Positions 62,161 through 64,000 of a stretch of DNA of 64,000 nt are shown here, in pieces; position 1 is the first letter of the stretch, and every line of letters starts with the position of its first letter. The DNA is from Blautia_A aquisgranensis. Lineage in GTDB: Bacteria > Bacillota > Clostridia > Lachnospirales > Lachnospiraceae. Below the pieces are notes generated by a model. That model was not told the DNA's origin, made no database searches, and saw nothing but the letters and a program-made list of their open reading frames with translations. The stretch spans positions 62,001-126,000 of the forward strand of contig NZ_JBBMEJ010000005.1 of NCBI RefSeq assembly GCF_040096615.1. The letters run 5' to 3'. The position numbers were made by a program, and so were the translations under genes.

Positions 62161-62775
62161 ATGTATGTAATGATAGATAATTTTGATTCTTTTGTTTATA
62201 ACTTAAAGGCGTATTTTGAGGAGCTGGGACGGGAGATTCTGGTGAAACGCTGTGATGAGATCACACTGGAAGAGCTGGAGGAGCTGAATCCGGAGGGAAT
62301 CATTCTTTCTCCAGGACCGAAACGTCCCTGGGATGCAGAACTTTGTGTGGAGACGGTAAAAAGATTTCAGGGCAGGATTCCGATCCTTGGAGTCTGTCTG
62401 GGACATCAGGTGCTGGGGCACTGTGCAGGTGCCGTGGTAGAAAAGGGAACACGCCCCATGCATGGAAAAGTGACAGAGATCCGCAATCATGGAACCGGAG
62501 TCTTTGCCGGTCTGCCGGAAGAATTTAAGGTGACAAGGTATCATTCCCTTATTGTCCGTGGAGAAAGTCTTCCGGAAGAATATCAGGTGGATGCGGTTTC
62601 TAAGAATGGAGCAGTCATGGGAATCTCCCACAAAACACTTCCACTGTATGGTGTACAGTTTCATCCGGAGGCGGTTCTCACGGAGTATGGTCACGAGCTT
62701 CTTGAAAATTTCTGTAAAATTGCGGAGAAATTCCGGGAAGAAAAAGAAGTGCTGGTTCGGGAAAAAACTGCCTGA
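62161..62775 (+). CDS. pabA: aminodeoxychorismate synthase glutamine amidotransferase
   Basis: 204 residues; supplies ammonia for p-aminobenzoate synthesis. The class I amidotransferase triad: GVCLGHQVLG (nucleophilic Cys) and GVQFHPEAVLTEYG (His and Glu). The start MIDNFDSFVYNLKAYF is typical of PabA/TrpG. The partner gene downstream is PabB-like, so PabA is preferred over TrpG. AAGGTGGAGAG is the ribosome site. Confidence 0.9.
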   Translation: MYVMIDNFDSFVYNLKAYFEELGREILVKRCDEITLEELEELNPEGIILSPGPKRPWDAELCVETVKRFQGRIPILGVCLGHQVLGHCAGAVVEKGTRPMHGKVTEIRNHGTGVFAGLPEEFKVTRYHSLIVRGESLPEEYQVDAVSKNGAVMGISHKTLPLYGVQFHPEAVLTEYGHELLENFCKIAEKFREEKEVLVREKTA

Positions 62776-62823
62776 TCGAAAAAGAAAGCAGTGAATCGAG
62801 AATAAAACACACAGGAGATAAAA

Positions 62824-64000
62824 ATGTACAGAAAACAACGCATCATAAAAGAACTAACCCCATATGTTCCCACAGCGGAAATCTTCAGGATCTATGAAAA
62901 AGAGCCAGAGGCAGCATTTCTGGATTCTTCTCTGGTTAATGAACTGGGACGGTATTCTGTGATCGGAAAATGCCCGTATCTGAAACTTATAAAAGATGGA
63001 AATATTTTTACCGTAAACGGAAAAGAGGAAACAGAGAAAACTTTTGAACAATACATGCGGGAATATTTAAATACGCATTTTGACAAAAACGACAGTGAAT
63101 TGCCGATCGTATCCGGAGCTGTGGGATATTTTTCCTATGATTACGGAAGAAAACAGATGGGTGTTCCAAGTAATGAATCAGACATTGTGACGATCCCGGA
63201 AGCGGTTCTGACGTTTTATGACTGTTTTATTGTGGAAGACTGCCGGGAAAAACGGACCTATCTTGTGTCCAATGGAATCAGCGGAGACGCGGAAACCGAA
63301 ATTCAGATGATGGAGAAGGAAATTCTGGAGGCGTCAGAATCCGGCAGAAAAAACTGCAACGGAAATGCAAAGGAAGAAGAAGCTCATTCAGATAAAAAAT
63401 ATGAGATTCAGGTTCATCCGAATTTTGAAAAGGAAGAATATAAACGTGCAGTAGACAAGATGATACGTTATATTATCGAAGGAGATATCTATATCGCCAA
63501 TATGACACAGCAGCTGACCATAGAAAGCGAAAAGCCACCGCTGGATGTTTTTTATGATCTGCGGAAAAATAATCCTTCTCCGTTTGGCGGATATCTGGAT
63601 TTCGGAGATTATCAGATCGTCTGTGCGTCTCCGGAGCGTTTCCTGAAGATGAAAGACCATCACGTAAATACGCGTCCCATAAAGGGAACAAGAAAGCGTG
63701 GTGCAACGCCGGAGGAGGATGAGCAACTTCGCCAGGAGCTTGCAGATTCCGGGAAGGATAAAAGCGAGCTTCTGATGATCGTAGATCTGGAACGAAATGA
63801 TCTGAACCGGGTGTGCAAGCCTGGCAGTGTAAAGGTTACAGAGCTTTTTACAGTAGAGACCTATGCGACCGTTTTTCATCTGGTGTCTGATATAGAGGGA
63901 ACACTTGAAGCGGATAAAAATGTGATGGATCTTCTGGAAGCCACATTTCCGGGTGGCTCGATCACAGGTGCTCCGAAATACCGTGCTATGGAGATTATTG
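62824..64000 (+). CDS. pabB: aminodeoxychorismate synthase component I, 3'-partial
   Basis: 392 residues to the window end, still open. The chorismate-binding domain includes EGDIYIANMTQQL, CASPERFL, RPIKGTRKRGATPEEDE, DLERNDLNRVC and ATFPGGSITGAPK. The Lys in PIKGT marks PabB; anthranilate synthase has PIAGT. It makes 4-amino-4-deoxychorismate with pabA for folate synthesis. The start at 62824 follows CAGGAG, 48 bases after pabA. Confidence 0.92.
   Translation, partial: MYRKQRIIKELTPYVPTAEIFRIYEKEPEAAFLDSSLVNELGRYSVIGKCPYLKLIKDGNIFTVNGKEETEKTFEQYMREYLNTHFDKNDSELPIVSGAVGYFSYDYGRKQMGVPSNESDIVTIPEAVLTFYDCFIVEDCREKRTYLVSNGISGDAETEIQMMEKEILEASESGRKNCNGNAKEEEAHSDKKYEIQVHPNFEKEEYKRAVDKMIRYIIEGDIYIANMTQQLTIESEKPPLDVFYDLRKNNPSPFGGYLDFGDYQIVCASPERFLKMKDHHVNTRPIKGTRKRGATPEEDEQLRQELADSGKDKSELLMIVDLERNDLNRVCKPGSVKVTELFTVETYATVFHLVSDIEGTLEADKNVMDLLEATFPGGSITGAPKYRAMEII

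Noticed and set aside
62161..64000. trpG-trpE of tryptophan synthesis
   Set aside because: The PIKGT motif of the large subunit is the PabB type; anthranilate synthase has PIAGT, and no other trp genes are present.

Overview
The window looks like a chromosomal segment of a gut Lachnospiraceae bacterium, most like Blautia/Ruminococcus obeum. This rests on protein style, moderate GC, the rimP-to-pnp order and carbohydrate gene content; no database was searched. It is mostly housekeeping DNA with short accessory stretches. I saw no insertion sequence, phage or CRISPR array.

Layout. 1-7.4 kb: the end of polyphosphate kinase, a 14-heptad repeat protein, a decayed secreted metallo-hydrolase, tRNA-Glu(CTC), and two overlapping cyclic-di-GMP genes (a GGDEF protein, then a degenerate GGDEF-EAL protein). 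7.5-12.1 kb: topoisomerase IV parE-parC and a small ORF. 12.1-16.1 kb: two tandem DtxR-like regulators behind a consensus promoter, followed by a badly decayed CydDC-like ABC exporter pair. 16.2-17.1 kb: an ADP-ribosyltransferase-like DUF3990 gene overlapping an unknown partner. 17.3-28.3 kb: the translation/RNA operon rimP-nusA-ylxR-ylxQ-infB-rbfA-nrnA-truB-ribF-rpsO-pnp, with structured leaders before rimP, rpsO and pnp. 28.3-40.2 kb: nrdG, dut, a DUF1292 gene, exoIII, a full-length GH13 protein that has lost its catalytic residues, DUF5662, an unknown gene, an M16C protease, era, recO and glyS.

40.2-47.8 kb is a raffinose/melibiose-type locus: a divergent AraC regulator, an ABC sugar transporter without its ATPase, a GH36 alpha-galactosidase and a convergent LacX-like epimerase. 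48-50.7 kb is pyruvate phosphate dikinase. 50.8-53.9 kb holds a GH120 beta-xylosidase-like gene and a decayed GH5 endoglucanase. 54-55.1 kb is an rsmH gene outside any cell-wall cluster. 55.3-60.2 kb is a four-gene cluster (NicX/M29-like metalloenzyme, PucR regulator, NCS1 nucleobase permease, M20 hydrolase) that reads as an uncharacterised N-heterocycle uptake and breakdown system. 60.3-64 kb: a MATE exporter, a DUF1858 redox protein with a palindrome on its promoter, and pabA-pabB, the latter running off the end.

The items most worth follow-up are the NicX-like/PucR/CodB/M20 cluster in a presumed strict anaerobe, the GH13 pseudoenzyme, the DUF3990 pair, the tandem regulators next to a dead transporter, and the rpsO and pnp leaders. 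Three loci (the metallo-hydrolase, the ABC pair and the GH5 gene) are pseudogenes with several independent lesions each.
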